A stretch of DNA of 64,000 nt from Novosphingobium sp. KCTC 2891 (GTDB lineage: Bacteria; Pseudomonadota; Alphaproteobacteria; Sphingomonadales; Sphingomonadaceae), in contig NZ_JAPCZG010000006.1 in assembly GCF_025938155.1 (NCBI RefSeq), positions 62,001 through 126,000 on the forward strand. Direction: 5' to 3'. The notes under the pieces are model-generated. The model had not been told where the DNA came from. It did no database searches and saw only the letters and a list, made by a program, of their open reading frames with translations. This document shows, piece after piece, positions 63,401 through 64,000 of the stretch (within the stretch, counting starts at the first letter, position 1; every line of letters begins with the position of its first letter). Made by a program: the position numbers and the translations under genes.

Positions 63401-64000
63401 TGTTGCAGGGAACGGGCTCGGATGTGGGCAAGTCGGTGCTGGTGGCCGGGCTGTGCCGCGCACTCGCCAACCGGGGCATCCGCGTTCTGCCATTCAAGCC
63501 GCAGAACATGTCGAACAATGCCGCGGTCACGTTGGACGGCGGAGAAATCGGTCGGGCACAGGCGCTGCAGGCACTGGCCGCGCGAGCCGATCCGCACACC
63601 GACATGAACCCGGTGCTGCTGAAGCCGCAGGCCGACCACACCTCGCAACTGATTGTCCACGGCCGCGTGCGCGGCACGCTTGGGTCCGCCAATTTCCGCG
63701 AAGGCCGGCGCAGCCTCCTTCCCGAAGTGCTCGAAAGCTGGCAGCGGCTGGAGCGCCGCTGCGATCTGGTGATCGTCGAAGGGGCTGGCTCCCCGGCAGA
63801 AATCAACCTTCGTGAAGGTGACATCGCCAACATGGGCTTTGCCCGCGCGGCCGATGTCCCGGTGGTATTGGTCGGCGATATCGACCGGGGTGGCGTCATC
63901 GCTTCGCTGGTGGGAACGCGCGCGGTGCTCGATCCGGAGGACGCGGCGATGGTCCGCGGCTTCATCGTCAACAAGTTCCGCGGCGATCCGGCGCTGTTCA
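63388..64000 (+). CDS. cobQ: Cobyric acid synthase, N-terminal part (runs off the window)
   Basis: The visible 204 codons carry the dethiobiotin-synthetase-like ATPase domain of Cob[20 protein letters not shown] (P-loop), [32 protein letters not shown] and [19 protein letters not shown]. The glutaminase half lies beyond the right edge. The enzyme amidates side chains b, d, e and g to give adenosylcobyric acid. I prefer the GTG at 63388, which has GGGAGG six bases upstream and overlaps cbiB by 13 bases; the ATG at 63400 (TGATG with the cbiB stop) is the alternative. Confidence 0.94.
   Translation, partial: MAGLMLQGTGSDVGKSVLVAGLCRALANRGIRVLPFKPQNMSNNAAVTLDGGEIGRAQALQALAARADPHTDMNPVLLKPQADHTSQLIVHGRVRGTLGSANFREGRRSLLPEVLESWQRLERRCDLVIVEGAGSPAEINLREGDIANMGFARAADVPVVLVGDIDRGGVIASLVGTRAVLDPEDAAMVRGFIVNKFRGDPALF

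Overview
The window is a GC-rich chromosomal segment that looks like a sphingomonad (Novosphingobium or Sphingobium type, Alphaproteobacteria). I infer this from seven TonB-dependent outer-membrane receptors (TBDRs) in 64 kb, most paired with a regulator or a catabolic enzyme. The A(V/I)VTAQ-type TonB boxes, the PVA-dehydrogenase-like haem/propeller protein, type I secretion C-termini ending in a hydrophobic DF motif, and the cobalamin gene order point the same way. I saw no rRNA, tRNA or CRISPR array. The only mobile-element trace is a decayed IS630-family transposase fragment near 46.8 kb.

Layout. 0-3 kb: a hydrolase/acyl-CoA synthetase pair divergent from an AraC regulator. 3.6-9.6 kb: one TBDR with a strong terminator, then a PepSY protein / small membrane protein / siderophore TBDR operon behind a Fur-box-like palindrome. 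9.7-13.9 kb: FMN reductase, small outer-membrane barrel, LysR regulator, acyltransferase-3. 14-21 kb: a minus-strand group of TetR, TBDR, NTF2-like protein, PhyH dioxygenase and haem/propeller dehydrogenase. 21.3-26 kb: a TBDR divergent from a Tat-exported phospholipase C, with palindromes and Pho-box-like repeats between them. 26.2-29.8 kb: a LysR regulator divergent from a pirin / YcaC-like hydrolase / Old Yellow Enzyme operon. 29.9-32 kb: a cadherin-like type I secretion substrate and two hypothetical genes. 32.3-43.1 kb: two TBDRs flanking TetR, a VOC protein and a five-gene haem/beta-propeller/membrane-protein module. 43.3-50.6 kb: P450, an NTF2-FMO fusion, the IS630 remnant, proline iminopeptidase, and an HxlR / isomerase / SDR / thioesterase operon ending in a truncated alcohol dehydrogenase. 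50.7-53.4 kb: a 17-repeat RTX-like protein behind an AT-rich island of five palindromes.

53.4-64 kb is the most integrated unit: a cobalamin uptake and late-biosynthesis locus. Two divergent cobalamin riboswitches stand back to back at 56.2-56.6 kb. The minus-strand one precedes btuM-cobO-cobB. The plus-strand one precedes btuB, a DUF1636 gene, cobT, cobC, cobS, cobD, cbiB and cobQ, the last running off the window edge. Nearly all of these genes overlap by 1 to 13 bases, so B12 should shut down import and assembly together. No corrin-ring genes are visible here.

Most upstream genes look like accessory nutrient capture: a receptor, its regulator, and periplasmic or cytoplasmic enzymes for an unknown hydrophobic or aromatic substrate. 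Start codons were chosen from Shine-Dalgarno (SD) position, signal peptides and overlaps, and are stated where they matter.
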